A stretch of DNA of 64,000 nucleotides from Roseiarcus sp963770035 (GTDB lineage Bacteria; Pseudomonadota; Alphaproteobacteria; Rhizobiales; Beijerinckiaceae). The translations under genes were made by a program, and so were the position numbers. Shown one piece after another: positions 26,989 through 37,613 of the stretch. Location: assembly GCA_963770035.1 (NCBI GenBank), contig CAVYON010000067.1:124001-188000 (forward strand). Direction: 5' to 3'. Below the pieces are notes generated by a model. It was not told the DNA's origin and did no database searches. It saw nothing but the letters and a program-made list of their open reading frames with translations. Each line of letters starts with the position of its first letter. The stretch's first letter is position 1.

Positions 26989-27153
26989 CCCCCTCCACCG
27001 TCCTTCGGACGGTCCCCTGTTCCGCTGTCGCTCCACGGGGGAGGAAGGAGCCGGCGCGTCTCCTCCCCTGCCGAAGGCGCGGGAGGGGGACCATGCCATA
27101 GCCCGTCGAAAGACGGGCGTCCGAAGGAACGCCCTATGGCATGGTGGAGGGGG
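26989..27153. repeat. Nested inverted-repeat element between two transporter genes
   Basis: Outer arms CCCCCTCCACC (26989-26999) and GGTGGAGGGGG (27143-27153) frame inner arms ACCATGCCATAG (27090-27101) and CTATGGCATGGT (27134-27145), which enclose the hairpin GCCCGTC GAAA GACGGGC (27101-27118). A further hairpin, ACCGTCC TTC GGACGGT, lies near 26997. The RNA would fold into a branched structure. It may be a miniature mobile element; the 5' hairpin is also present near 5974. Confidence 0.6.
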
Positions 27154-27179
27154 CTTTCGCCCTCCGACAGCCTGATCGC

Positions 27180-28676
<1,497 letters not shown>

Positions 28677-28785
28677 GCGCTCGTGCCGCCGGCTCACTGA
28701 AGAGGGTTCACAACATGAAGGAGCGCGGGCCTGTGCCCGCGCCCCCATGCACAAGTCTCTATTGGAGCGGAATGTCCTTCCATTC

Positions 28786-28872
28786 CGTCATGGCGAGCGA
28801 AGCGAAACAATCCGTTGCGTCGTGGGCGCTCTACGATTCTGGATTGCTTCGTCGCTTCGCTCCTCGCAATGG
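28786..28872. repeat. Interspersed palindromic repeat
   Basis: Left arm CGAGCGAAGCGAAACAATCC (28794-28813) and right arm GGATTGCTTCGTCGCTTCGC (28841-28860), followed by TCCTCGC, form a long imperfect inverted repeat. Sequences of this kind (GCGAGCGAAGCGAAGCAATCC) are widespread intergenic repeats in many bacterial genomes. It lies between the binding-protein and ATPase genes, where it could alter their relative expression. Confidence 0.6.
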
Positions 28873-28882
28873 CGGAGCCAAA

Positions 28883-29866
28883 CTATGTCAGGTCTTTGGC
28901 CTCGATCAGCTTGATCGGCGTCTTGACCCATCCGCTAAAGGTCTGGCCGCCCATCTCTTTGAGGCCGTAGTTGATGCCGAGCACGGCCATGTCGGCGCCG
29001 TACTGCTCGATGGTGGCGAGCATCTTGCCGTTCTTGATCAGGGGCTGCACCGCCGGGATGTTATCGAAGCCGACGACCTTGATCTTGCCGCTCATGCCCG
29101 CGGCGTCGAGCGCCTTGACGACGCCGAGCGCCATCGAGTCGTTGGCCGCCATCACGCCCTGGATGTCGTGATACTGGGTCAGGAAGTTGGTCATCAGCGT
29201 GTTGGCCTCTTCCGTCTCCCAATGCGCGGTCTTGCTGTCGAGCAGCGTCAGCTTGCCCTCGTTGACCGCGTCCATGAAGCCGAGCTTGCGCTGTACGGCG
29301 TTGTCCGCCTCGGGATTGCCCTCCAGGATCACCACCTTGCCGCCGGACCCGAGGGCCGTGGCGAGTGCGTCGCCCGCCATCTTGGCGCCGGCGCGATTGT
29401 CGGGGCCGAAAAAGGCGAGGTCGATGCCGGCGGCCTTCTTGGCGTCCTTGTCGAGCTCGACATCGATGTTGATCACCTTGACGCCCGCCTTCAGCGCCTT
29501 GGCGATCGGGGTGACCATCGCTTTCGAGTCGGCCGGGGCGACGACGATGATGTCAAATTTCTGGGTGACGAAGTTTTCGATCGCGTCGACCTGCGCGGCA
29601 AAGTCGCGCTCGTCCTTCATGCCGACCGCCTTGAACTCGAACTTGTCGGTATTCGCGGCCGCATATTTCTCCGCGCCAGCCTGCATCTGCTTGAAGAATT
29701 CGTTGGCGAGCGACTTCTGCACCAGGCCGATTTTCGGCTTGTCCGCGGCGAGCGCCGATCGCAGGCCTCCGCTTAGAACCGCGGCCGAGCCAAGCACGCC
29801 GGCGACGGCGAACCTGCGCCGGGTCAGGCTGATGCGCATGGCGATGCTTTGAGACGTCTTTGTCAT
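28883..29866 (-). CDS. Ribose-type sugar ABC importer, periplasmic binding protein
   Basis: First gene of the sugar importer. The 327-residue Peripla_BP_4 protein starts with a signal peptide containing RRRFAVAGVLGSAAVLSGG and cleaved near ALAADKP, then IGLVQKSLANEFFKQMQAGA, DIIVVAPADSKAMVTPIAKA and VMAANDSMALGVVKALDAAG. ATG 29866 has GGGAGGAGTCC upstream. The RR motif may indicate Tat export. Confidence 0.9.
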   Translation of the reverse strand: MTKTSQSIAMRISLTRRRFAVAGVLGSAAVLSGGLRSALAADKPKIGLVQKSLANEFFKQMQAGAEKYAAANTDKFEFKAVGMKDERDFAAQVDAIENFVTQKFDIIVVAPADSKAMVTPIAKALKAGVKVINIDVELDKDAKKAAGIDLAFFGPDNRAGAKMAGDALATALGSGGKVVILEGNPEADNAVQRKLGFMDAVNEGKLTLLDSKTAHWETEEANTLMTNFLTQYHDIQGVMAANDSMALGVVKALDAAGMSGKIKVVGFDNIPAVQPLIKNGKMLATIEQYGADMAVLGINYGLKEMGGQTFSGWVKTPIKLIEAKDLT

Positions 29867-30174
29867 TGATGGACTCCTCCCGTCGGGCCGTTAGGCCGCC
29901 CGAAGCGCGAGCGTCGCGGGCGGTCATTTTTCGAGGCCCTGGCGTTTGCGGGCGCCGTCTTACGCCCTATTCAGGCGCTGGACAATAACGCCCTCAACGT
30001 CTTTGCCAGAATCTTCGCGAAACTTCGGCGGTGGCCCGCCGACGACAGGCAGGAAGCGGAGTTCGACGCGAGCGCCTTGCCAAGGCCGCCGCCGTCGTGG
30101 TTTGTCTCGGGGATAGGGCGGACGCGGCGCGACATCGGGCCGCCGGGACATTCGCCAAAATGAGGGGTTGCGCC
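29867..30174. other. Divergent intergenic region
   Basis: It separates the leftward sugar importer from the rightward repeat-protein gene and should hold both promoters. I see no clear promoter boxes, operators or small genes. Minus-strand open frames here are only GC-rich shadows. Confidence 0.35.
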
Positions 30175-30744
30175 ATGGCTTGGTCGCGGTTCGTGCGAAA
30201 CGCGCTGCTCGCGCTCGCTTTGGCGGGTTTCGGTGCGCCGCCTGTCGACGCGGTCGAAATCGTGGGCGGGGCGCAGGTCCCCGGGCAGATCAGCGACGGC
30301 TGGCTGACCCCGGTCCGCAACGTGCGCCACGGCGGCGGCGGCGCGCGCCGTCCCGGAGGCGTCCATCGTCCGCCCGGCGGCGGACACCGGCCGGTTCATC
30401 GCCCGGGCGGCGTGCATCGACCACCCGCCCACCGTCCGCCGGTCCACCGCCCCGGCCATCGTCCGCCGGTGAACCGTCCGGGAGTTCGCCCGCCGGTGCA
30501 TCGGCCGGGCGCCAGGCCGGTTGTTCGACCTCGGCCGGTCGTCGTCGCTCCCCGCACGGTTTGGGTCGGCCGTCCGGGCTGGTATCGGTGGAACCCCGGC
30601 GGCGCGATCGCAGCCGGCGCGGCGATCGGCTTCGTGACCGCGGCGGCGGCGGCGAGCTGGGCGGGCACGCCGCCGCAGCAGGGCCTGTGCTGGTACTACA
30701 CCGACCCGAGCCGCACCCAGGGCTTCTGGGACGCCTGCCCCTGA
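30175..30744 (+). CDS. Secreted His/Pro/Arg-repeat protein
   Basis: A 189-residue protein with signal peptide MAWSRFVRNALLALALAGFG ending near PVDA. Residues about 58-125 are a low-complexity run of VHRP/HRPP/RPPV units, giving a basic, His- and Pro-rich segment. It is followed by a Gly/Ala-rich hydrophobic stretch and a C-terminus LCWYYTDPSRTQGFWDACP with two cysteines. The tail recurs in other alphaproteobacterial secreted proteins. Metal binding by the His run is possible, given the two metal exporters that follow, but is only inferred. Confidence 0.7.
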   Translation: MAWSRFVRNALLALALAGFGAPPVDAVEIVGGAQVPGQISDGWLTPVRNVRHGGGGARRPGGVHRPPGGGHRPVHRPGGVHRPPAHRPPVHRPGHRPPVNRPGVRPPVHRPGARPVVRPRPVVVAPRTVWVGRPGWYRWNPGGAIAAGAAIGFVTAAAAASWAGTPPQQGLCWYYTDPSRTQGFWDACP

Positions 30745-30923
30745 GGGGCGGCGATCTGCGAAAGCCGGCCGGCCACGCCGGCCGCCTTGGCGCGGACGGA
30801 CATTCCGCAAAGTCCGCCTCGAAACGGATACGAAGCCCGAGTAGAAGCGGGCTCCATCAGGACAATCCCTCCCGACGGCCGTCGTCGTGGAGCCGGTGAA
30901 GCGCAGGACCCGTCTGACCGCCG

Positions 30924-31862
30924 ATGAGAGCCATTTCCGTTCCCGAACACGACGCCCGGGCGCAGGCGCTGAAGTCGTTGTCGACCCATGTGACGCTCGC
31001 CGTCGCGCTCGTCCTGGTCGTCGCCAAGACCGCCGGATGGGTGATGACGGGATCGATCGCGCTCCTAGCCTCCGCGGTCGACGCGCTGGTCGACACTGGC
31101 GCGAGCGTCGTGACCTTGCTCGGCGTTCGCTACGCGCAACGCCCGCCCGATCGCGACCATCGTTTTGGCCATGGCAAGGGCGAAGCGGTCGCGGCTTTCA
31201 CCCAGGCGACCTTTCTGGCCGGGGCCGCCGCGGTGCTCGCCTTCCAGTCGCTCGAACGCCTGGTGTCGCCGACGCCGCTCGATGCGCTCGAAATCGGCGT
31301 TGCGCTGATCGCCGGCAGCCTCGTCGTGGCGACGGGACTTGTAGCGATGCAGAGTTGGGTCGTCCGCCGGACCGGATCGACCGCGATCTCCGCCGACCGG
31401 GCGCATTACCTGACCGACATCGCGCTCAACGTCGCGGTGCTCGCCGCGCTCGCGGTGACCAAGTTCACCGGATGGACGCGGGCCGATCCGGCGTTCGCGC
31501 TCGCCATCTCCGGCTACATGCTCCTGAACGCCAACGGCATCGCCGGCGCAGCGTTGCAGCAGCTGCTCGACCAGGAGTTGCCGCGCGAGGAGCGGCGCAA
31601 GATCAAGGAGGCGGTGCGCGCCTGCGCCGGCGTCCGCGACATCCACGACCTGCGCACCCGGTTTTCCGGCGACCGGACCTTCGTCGAGTATCACCTGGAA
31701 GTCGATTCCGGCCTGACGGTCGACGTCGGGCACGCGATCGGCGACGCGACCGAAGAGGCGGTGCGAAGGCTGCTGCCGGGAACGGTCGAGGCGACAGCGC
31801 ATGTCGAACCGCACGGCATCGCCGACCAGCGGCTCGACGACGCGGTCGCCGGACAATCCTGA
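30924..31862 (+). CDS. Cation diffusion facilitator (FieF-like) metal exporter
   Basis: A 312-residue CDF transporter with six expected membrane helices. The metal site shows DALVD in the second helix and HYLTD in the fifth, plus the loop HRFGHGKGE, matching the D-D/H-D arrangement of FieF (YiiP). The C-terminal cytoplasmic domain carries VRDIHDLRTR and YHLEVDSGLTV. It exports divalent metals such as Zn or Fe by proton exchange. It is followed 22 bases later by a second, different CDF. Confidence 0.9.
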   Translation: MRAISVPEHDARAQALKSLSTHVTLAVALVLVVAKTAGWVMTGSIALLASAVDALVDTGASVVTLLGVRYAQRPPDRDHRFGHGKGEAVAAFTQATFLAGAAAVLAFQSLERLVSPTPLDALEIGVALIAGSLVVATGLVAMQSWVVRRTGSTAISADRAHYLTDIALNVAVLAALAVTKFTGWTRADPAFALAISGYMLLNANGIAGAALQQLLDQELPREERRKIKEAVRACAGVRDIHDLRTRFSGDRTFVEYHLEVDSGLTVDVGHAIGDATEEAVRRLLPGTVEATAHVEPHGIADQRLDDAVAGQS

Positions 31863-31884
31863 ACCTCTTGTCAGCGAGCGGGTT

Positions 31885-32856
31885 ATGAGCGGGAACGGAC
31901 GCGCAGACGATCACGACCATGACCCCGAGGTCCACGGCGCGGCGGCGCACGATCACGGCGGCCACGATCACGCGCATGCGCCGGCCGATTTCGGCGCGGC
32001 CTTCGCCATCGGCATCGCCCTCAATATCGGGTTTGTCGCAATCGAGGCGACCTACGGCCTGATCGCCGGCTCGGTCGCGCTGCTCTCCGACGCGGGCCAT
32101 AATCTCGGCGATGTGCTGGGACTCTCGGCGGCGTGGCTCGCCAGCCGGCTCGTCCGGCGCGCGCCCTCCGCCCGCTTCACCTACGGATTGCGCGGCTCGT
32201 CGATCCTCGCGGCGCTGTTTAACGCCGTCTTTCTGCTGTTGACGGTCGGAGCGATCTCCTGGGAGGCGATCCTGCGCTTCGCCAATCCCGCCCCGGTGGC
32301 CGGCAAAATCGTCATGGTCGTCGCCGCGATCGGCATCGTCGTCAACGGCGTCACAGCCTGGCTGTTCGCTTCGGGCCAGAAGGACGATATCAATCTGCGC
32401 GGCGCTTTCCTGCACATGGCGTCCGACGCGCTCGTGTCGGCAGGCGTGGTGGCGTCGGGGTTCGTCATCCTCGCGACCGGCTGGCTCTGGCTCGATCCGC
32501 TGACCAGCCTCGCGGTGAACTTCGTCATCATTTGGGGAACCTGGGGACTCCTGCGCGATTCGCTTGGCATGTCGATGGCCGCCGTGCCCACCAGCGTCGA
32601 CCCGGCAAGGCTGCGCGCGTTCCTGCTGGCGCGTCCGGGCGTGGCGGCGGTGCACGACCTGCACGTCTGGCCGATCAGCACCACCGAGACGGCGCTGACC
32701 TGCCACCTCGTCATGCCCGAAGGCCATCCGGGCGACGCCTTCCTGCATAAGCTTGCGGCCGAGCTTGCCAGGCGGTTCCGCATCGGCCATCCGACCCTGC
32801 AGATCGAAACCGATCCCGAGCTCGCTTGCCCGCTTGCCCCGGACGAGGTCGTCTAA
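31885..32856 (+). CDS. Cation diffusion facilitator (ZitB/CzcD-like) zinc exporter
   Basis: A 323-residue CDF with a His-rich N-terminus (DHDHDPEVHG, HDHGGHDHAHAP) and both metal motifs of the HxxxD type, HNLGD and HMASD, which indicates Zn-type selectivity. The cytoplasmic domain includes VHDLHVWPISTTETALTCHL. ATG 31885 is preferred over in-frame upstream codons because the His-rich tail begins there. With the preceding FieF-like gene it forms a likely metal-efflux pair. Confidence 0.92.
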   Translation: MSGNGRADDHDHDPEVHGAAAHDHGGHDHAHAPADFGAAFAIGIALNIGFVAIEATYGLIAGSVALLSDAGHNLGDVLGLSAAWLASRLVRRAPSARFTYGLRGSSILAALFNAVFLLLTVGAISWEAILRFANPAPVAGKIVMVVAAIGIVVNGVTAWLFASGQKDDINLRGAFLHMASDALVSAGVVASGFVILATGWLWLDPLTSLAVNFVIIWGTWGLLRDSLGMSMAAVPTSVDPARLRAFLLARPGVAAVHDLHVWPISTTETALTCHLVMPEGHPGDAFLHKLAAELARRFRIGHPTLQIETDPELACPLAPDEVV

Positions 32857-33264
32857 GGCGCTGTTGCGACGATCCGGTAGCCTGCCAGCAGGCAATTCTT
32901 TGCTCCACGGCCGGCGCTCCGATCCTGAAAGCCATGCTATGTCATGGTGTTGCTAGATTTACAACCCGCCAGTTGGCGGCTGGATCGGGCGCGGAACAGG
33001 GAACTTAACAGGGCAAAACCGGCGCCGAACAGGTCGTTATCAGGTCGGATCAGGCGCAAACAACAGGCGGGCGGAACCGGGCGCGAGACCGGCCGCAGCC
33101 GGTTGCAAGGCGTCGCCGGCCTTCCATTCCCGCGTGGCCGATGGCAAGAACTCCGTTTCCCTCTCCTATGCGAAAATCGCATGCCTGCAATGCACGCGCG
33201 TGTTGTTGCATGTTAACATTTCGTTCATAGATTGGAAGCGAGGGCGGGTGGTGGACCTTAAGTC
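32857..33264. other. Intergenic region, AT-richer toward its right end
   Basis: No gene seen. GC is lower near 33195-33240 (GTTGTTGCATGTTAACATTT and TCATAGATTGG), where the promoter of the PEP-CTERM gene probably lies. Positions 33050-33110 are rich in CGG-type short repeats. Confidence 0.4.
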
Positions 33265-33861
33265 ATGACGGGGGGACTTGCAGTGATGCTGCTGGCGGCG
33301 GCGACGGTCGTCGCTCCGGCGGCGAACGGTGGCGCAGTCGGATCGTCCCAGCCGGGCACGCATTATGCCGTCCGGGACGACGCTTGGATCGGCGGCGCCC
33401 CGCGCGGGACGCAATCTTTCGTGCCCCTGCTGTGGTCGGGGGCGCTGGGTTGTCCCGAGCGGTTGCGATCCTGCAGGCGGGAGTTTCGCCGCGCCGAGCT
33501 TTTCACCTCCACGGCGGCGGACGCCTCGCCCAACCGGGTGATCGACATCAACGGACACGCTCTGGGCGTGAGCGGCGTCGTGACCATCGAGCGCGCAACG
33601 CCGGACGACTTTCAGGATTTTGGCGTGACATCGGCTTGGGAGGTCGGCGGCGAACAGGTCTTCGACAACGTCGGAATGCATGCCTGGGAAGCGCTCCATC
33701 CGGATGCATCTCTTAACGCCAAATGGATCCCCATCCGGTCGTACCGGTTCGAGGGCGCAACTCCGCAAGCGGCCATTCCCGAGCCGCGGACATGGGCGCT
33801 GATCGGCGTCGGGTTCGCGGCGCTCGCCTCGGCGGCCGTGGTAAGGCGCCGTCTCGCCTGA
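33265..33861 (+). CDS. PEP-CTERM sorted exoprotein
   Basis: A 198-residue protein with a signal peptide (MTGGLAVMLLAAATVVAPAA) and a C-terminal PEP-CTERM tail: IPEPRTWALIGVGFAALASA then VVRRR. The middle has no recognised catalytic domain. Such proteins are cut and anchored by an exosortase, which is not in this window. A ribosome site before ATG 33265 is weak. Confidence 0.75.
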   Translation: MTGGLAVMLLAAATVVAPAANGGAVGSSQPGTHYAVRDDAWIGGAPRGTQSFVPLLWSGALGCPERLRSCRREFRRAELFTSTAADASPNRVIDINGHALGVSGVVTIERATPDDFQDFGVTSAWEVGGEQVFDNVGMHAWEALHPDASLNAKWIPIRSYRFEGATPQAAIPEPRTWALIGVGFAALASAAVVRRRLA

Positions 33862-33940
33862 CGTTTCGTCCAGCGCGCCGGATTGCGCAGAGAGCCGCCG
33901 CACCGGATAAGGTGGGCGTCCTTCAATAGACGGACCCAGA

Positions 33941-34540
33941 ATGGCCTCGGACGAACTCTCGGCGACCACGGCGCTGGATCGGCATGCGCTCGACAGCGCC
34001 TTTTTTCGACGCCATTCCACCGAAGTGGCGCGCGACCTGATCGGTGTCCGGCTGACGGTCGACGGGGTCGGCGGCGTCATCGTCGAGACCGAGGCTTACG
34101 ATCGCACGGACCCCGCCTCGCATGCCTTCCGCGGGCCGACCTTGAGGAACGCCGCGATGTTCGGGCCGCCGGCCCACGCCTATGTCTACCACAGCTACGG
34201 CATTCACTGGTGCCTCAACTTCGTTTGCGGCCCCGAGCCCGGCGCGGCCGCGCTGATCCGCGCGCTGGAGCCGACCGATGGCGTCGAGATCATGTCGGCG
34301 CGCCGGGGAACGACGGACCTCACGAAGCTTTGCGCCGGACCCGGCCGCCTCTGTCAGGCGCTCGCCATAACGCGCGCCAGCCACAACGGCTTGCCGCTCG
34401 ATGAGCCGCCTTTCGCGCTGAGCCGCGCCTGGGGCGGCAAGAGCCTCGCTGCGGGCCGGCGCATCGGGATCACCAAGGGCGCCGATACCCCCTGGCGCTT
34501 CGGCCTCAATGGATCGCCCTATCTGAGCCGCCCGTTCTGA
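33941..34540 (+). CDS. 3-methyladenine DNA glycosylase (AAG/MPG family)
   Basis: A 199-residue base-excision repair enzyme. It shows the catalytic segment VETEAYDRTDPASHA with the active-site Glu, MFGPPAHAYVYHSYGIHWCL and GPGRLCQAL. These are the hallmarks of the mammalian-AAG-like family, which removes alkylated purines. It stands alone between the PEP-CTERM and DUF1576 genes. Length is normal. Confidence 0.92.
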   Translation: MASDELSATTALDRHALDSAFFRRHSTEVARDLIGVRLTVDGVGGVIVETEAYDRTDPASHAFRGPTLRNAAMFGPPAHAYVYHSYGIHWCLNFVCGPEPGAAALIRALEPTDGVEIMSARRGTTDLTKLCAGPGRLCQALAITRASHNGLPLDEPPFALSRAWGGKSLAAGRRIGITKGADTPWRFGLNGSPYLSRPF

Positions 34541-34598
34541 AGTCAGCGAAGCGCGGGCGCCGAAAAAACTCGGCTAGGATCGCCGCGGAGGAAACGGC

Positions 34599-35909
34599 AT
34601 GACGATCTCGACCAATGAACGGGCGCCTCGACCCGCGTCCGACGGCCTCATCCTCGGCGTCGTCGCAGCTTACGCCGCAGCCTTCGTGGCGTTCGGCCTG
34701 ATCGTCCAGCCGCCGGCGGACATTCTGCGCGGCCTCGAGGCGATCCTCACCACCCGAGATGCGCTGCTCACCGATTATTTCGGCGTCGGCGGCATTGGCG
34801 GCGGTTGCGTCAGCGCCGGCTTGCTCACGCTCGCGGCGGCGTTCGTCTACTGGCGCGCCCGCGCGCCGATGACCGGCGCTGCGGTCGCCTGTCTCTTCCT
34901 GGTGCTCGGCTTCGGGCTGTTCGGCAAGAACCTGCTCAATGTCTGGCCGATCGTCGCCGGCGTCGCGCTCTACGCCCGGTTTCGCGGCGAGCCGTTCCGC
35001 GCCCACCTCAACACCGCCTTCTTTGGCGCGGCGCTCGCTCCGATCGTCTCCGAGATCCTGTTCTCGACCACGCTCACGCCCGTCGCGAGCGTGCCGCTGG
35101 CGCTCGCGACTGGGCTCGCGGTCGGCTTCATCCTGCCGCCCGCGGCTGCGCACCTCTTCCGCGCCCATATGGGCTTCAGCCTCTACAACATGGGGTTCAC
35201 CGCGGGGATCGTCGGCACGCTGGTCGTGGCGATGTACACGGCGTTCGGCTACGTGCCGAACCCGGTCTTCATCTGGACGAAGGGGGCGAACTTCCTCCTG
35301 TCCGTCTTTCTCGCCCTCGTCTTCGCCTCGATGGTCGCCACCGGCTATGCGTTCGACCGCCGCGTGGTCCAGCGCCTCGCCATCATCCTCAGGGCGCCCG
35401 GCCGATCGCCGACCGATTTCATCGCGCTCGCCGGCTTTGGCGCGACGCTCGCCAACATGGGGCTCGCCGGCGCGCTGGGCGTCGCCTACGTGACCGCGAC
35501 CGGCGGCGACCTCAACGGCCCGAGCATCGGCGCGATCCTGACGATCGTCGGCTTCGCCGCCTTCGGCAAGCATCCGCGCAACGTGGCGCCGGTGATGATT
35601 GGGGTCTTCCTCGGCGCGCTCTCGCGCTTTTCCAGTCCGGCCGATCCGTCGCTGACGCTCGCGGCCCTGTTCGGCACCACGCTCGCGCCGATCGCCGGCC
35701 GCTTCGGCTTCGGCTGGGGAATCGTGGCCGGGTTCATCCACTCCTCGGCGGCCCTGACGGTCGGGCCGCTGCACGCGGGCTTGAACCTCTACAACAATGG
35801 CTTCGCCGCCGGCATCGTCGCCTCGGTCCTCGTCCCGGTAATCGTCGCCCTGCGCGCCGGCTTCGGCTACCGCGACGATCTCGACGCCGAGGCCGCCCGG
35901 AAGATTTGA
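34599..35909 (+). CDS. DUF1576 integral membrane protein
   Basis: A 436-residue, very hydrophobic protein with about twelve predicted membrane segments and internal similarity between halves: FRAHMGFSLYNMGFTAGIVG and VGPLHAGLNLYNNGFAAGIV. This matches the DUF1576 family. Function is unknown. It converges with a urea transporter gene seven bases away. The repeated H-G-x-L-Y-N-x-G-F motif in the two halves suggests a transporter fold. Confidence 0.85.
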   Translation: MTISTNERAPRPASDGLILGVVAAYAAAFVAFGLIVQPPADILRGLEAILTTRDALLTDYFGVGGIGGGCVSAGLLTLAAAFVYWRARAPMTGAAVACLFLVLGFGLFGKNLLNVWPIVAGVALYARFRGEPFRAHLNTAFFGAALAPIVSEILFSTTLTPVASVPLALATGLAVGFILPPAAAHLFRAHMGFSLYNMGFTAGIVGTLVVAMYTAFGYVPNPVFIWTKGANFLLSVFLALVFASMVATGYAFDRRVVQRLAIILRAPGRSPTDFIALAGFGATLANMGLAGALGVAYVTATGGDLNGPSIGAILTIVGFAAFGKHPRNVAPVMIGVFLGALSRFSSPADPSLTLAALFGTTLAPIAGRFGFGWGIVAGFIHSSAALTVGPLHAGLNLYNNGFAAGIVASVLVPVIVALRAGFGYRDDLDAEAARKI

Positions 35910-35916
35910 CGCCGGC

Positions 35917-36902
35917 TCACGCAGTCTTTGGCTTCTGCGCGCGCTCGCCCGGCAGCAAAAACATCCAGGAGACGAGGATGAACGGCGCAGTCAGCGCCGG
36001 GATGGCGAACGGACGCAGCGCGACGTCGAGCGCCGCCTGGGCGACAACGGTGAAGACAACTCCGAGCGCCGCATAGAGGGTCGCCTCGAGTCCGGGCTTT
36101 CGGAAGGTCGCGCCGAGCGCGACCGCGGTCAGCACCGGGCTGAAGCCGAGCAACCCTTGCGTCACCACATCGCTTTCCGCGCCGAATGCGTGCGCGGCGG
36201 CCACCGCCAGGATCGCCCCGCCGAGCGCCAGCAGCGCGGCCGGAACAGAGCTGACGGCGAGGCCGAGGAGCAGGAGCAGCCCGGACACGACGCTCGCCTT
36301 GAGAAAGACCTGGCCGATCGACAGGACCACGCCGTGAACGAAAGCGCCGGGTCCGGCGGCAAGGGTCGTGGCCGGCTCGAACGGGGCCACGACGCCCGCA
36401 GCCGGCAACCCGGCGCCCGAGAGGCCGGCGAAGCCATAGGTCGCCAGCAGCAGGATCCAGGTCACCGCAACGAAGGGGAAGGTCAACGCCGGCGCGCCGA
36501 GCGGCTTCAAGGCGCCCGCGGTCCCGAGCGTCGCGACCGTCGAGACCGACCCGCCGAGCGCGACATAGACCCAGAGCGCCGGCCCAGGAGCCAGAAAGGT
36601 CGCCAGCGCCAGCCCGACCAGAGCGCCGTTATAACCGTAGAGCCCGGCCCTGAGCGCTGCGCGGTCCGCTCCGCGCCAGATCGCCGTCAGGGTCGCCGCG
36701 ACCACGCCGAGAACGCCGGCAATGAACACCGCCGGGCGCCGGCGGCGACCGCGCCCCACGCAACCGCGACGAGGAAGATGAGGCCGGTCAGCGGATTGTC
36801 CTGAAACATCACCTGCCCGAATCCGCGCAGGTTGATGTCTACAAAACGCAGGACCGGCGTCTTCGCGCAACGCCCTTCCCATCGCGATAGCAGCGCGTCC
36901 AC
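35917..36902 (-). pseudogene. Urea transporter (UT family), frameshifted
   Basis: From ATG 36902 the frame reads FVDINLRGFGQVMFQDNPLT and GLIFLVAVAW, the typical UT N-terminus. A one-base deletion in a C/G run near 36734-36736 shifts it, and the other frame continues VFIAGVLGVVAATLTAIW, LYGYNGALVGLALATF (the urea-channel signature) and on to 35917. Repaired, the channel would be about 329 residues. If the deletion is real, only a 70-residue stub is made. Confidence 0.82.
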
Positions 36903-37004
36903 TGTGCGGCGTCCTCCCGGCGGATCCGGCGCGCTCTATGGCTCCTCGTCCGCTCTGGCCGGAGGATAGAGCCGGCGCCGTGCGTCAGACAAGGCGCCGG
37001 GTCT

Positions 37005-37419
37005 GTGCAGGTTGCTGTACGCCGCGACGGCGACGATCTCGAAGTCGCCCACGCCGGGACAATTCTGCGCGGAGTCGCTCTGTCGATCGGATCGACGGGT
37101 CTACTTGCAGTTCGCCGACAGGTCTTATGTCGTAGATGGGTTGTCTTCGACCGAGGCGGAGACGGCCCTCCACGCGTCTGGCGGCGGTTCAAGCGAGCTA
37201 CGTTCGCCCATGCCCGGCGTCATCAGCGCGGTGAAGGTCTCCGCCGGCGATCTTGTCGCCACGGGCGACGAAGTTGTTGTCCTCGAATCCATTAAGCTTT
37301 TCATGACGCTGCCGGCCGGAGTCAGCAGCGCCGTCGCGGAGATCGCTTGTCGGGCCGGGGAGGTTGTCCAGAACGGACAGCTCTTGCTCGTGATCGACCC
37401 CAACGAAGCTGGAGGCTAA
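37005..37419 (+). pseudogene. Biotin carboxyl carrier protein-like, probably frameshifted
   Basis: The C-terminal part in one frame is a biotinyl domain: RSPMPGVISAVKVSAGDLVA, VVVLESIKLFMTLPAG (Lys in SIKLF is the biotin site; the canonical motif is A/S-M-K-M) and GEVVQNGQLLLVIDP. The N-terminal part in the other frame reads VAVRRDGDDLEVAHAG from GTG 37005, with the switch near 37095, implying a one-base deletion. It may have belonged to an acyl-CoA carboxylase. Downstream lie remnants of other acyl-CoA genes. Confidence 0.6.
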
Positions 37420-37613
37420 CCAGCGTTGGGACGGACATAATACGACGGCCGCGCTGGCTGACTCATTGGGGGATTTCCTTGGCGTTGGTTTTCTGACTCT
37501 TTTGGCGCGGAGGATTCGCATCATGCCATCAGCGGTGAAGTTGCGAGAGCATTATATATTCGGGATCGGGTTCGCTATTCGGTCGGGGCGGATGAGCTTC
37601 GGGCGCTGGCTCG

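Noticed and set aside
26989..27153. Possible CRISPR array or tRNA-like RNA at the nested hairpins
   Set aside because: The repeats are inverted, not spaced direct repeats, and there is no T-loop or anticodon arrangement. No CRISPR array or tRNA was found anywhere in the window.
30168..30899. Alternative frame over the His/Pro repeat gene
   Set aside because: The real frame has a signal peptide, stop and ordered repeats. The alternative is an Arg/Ser-rich shadow of GC-rich repeat DNA.
37430..37613. Possible N-terminal part of the acyl-CoA synthetase
   Set aside because: No ANL core motifs (P-loop TSGTTGxPK or YGxTE) are visible in any frame, so only the C-terminal remnant is annotated.
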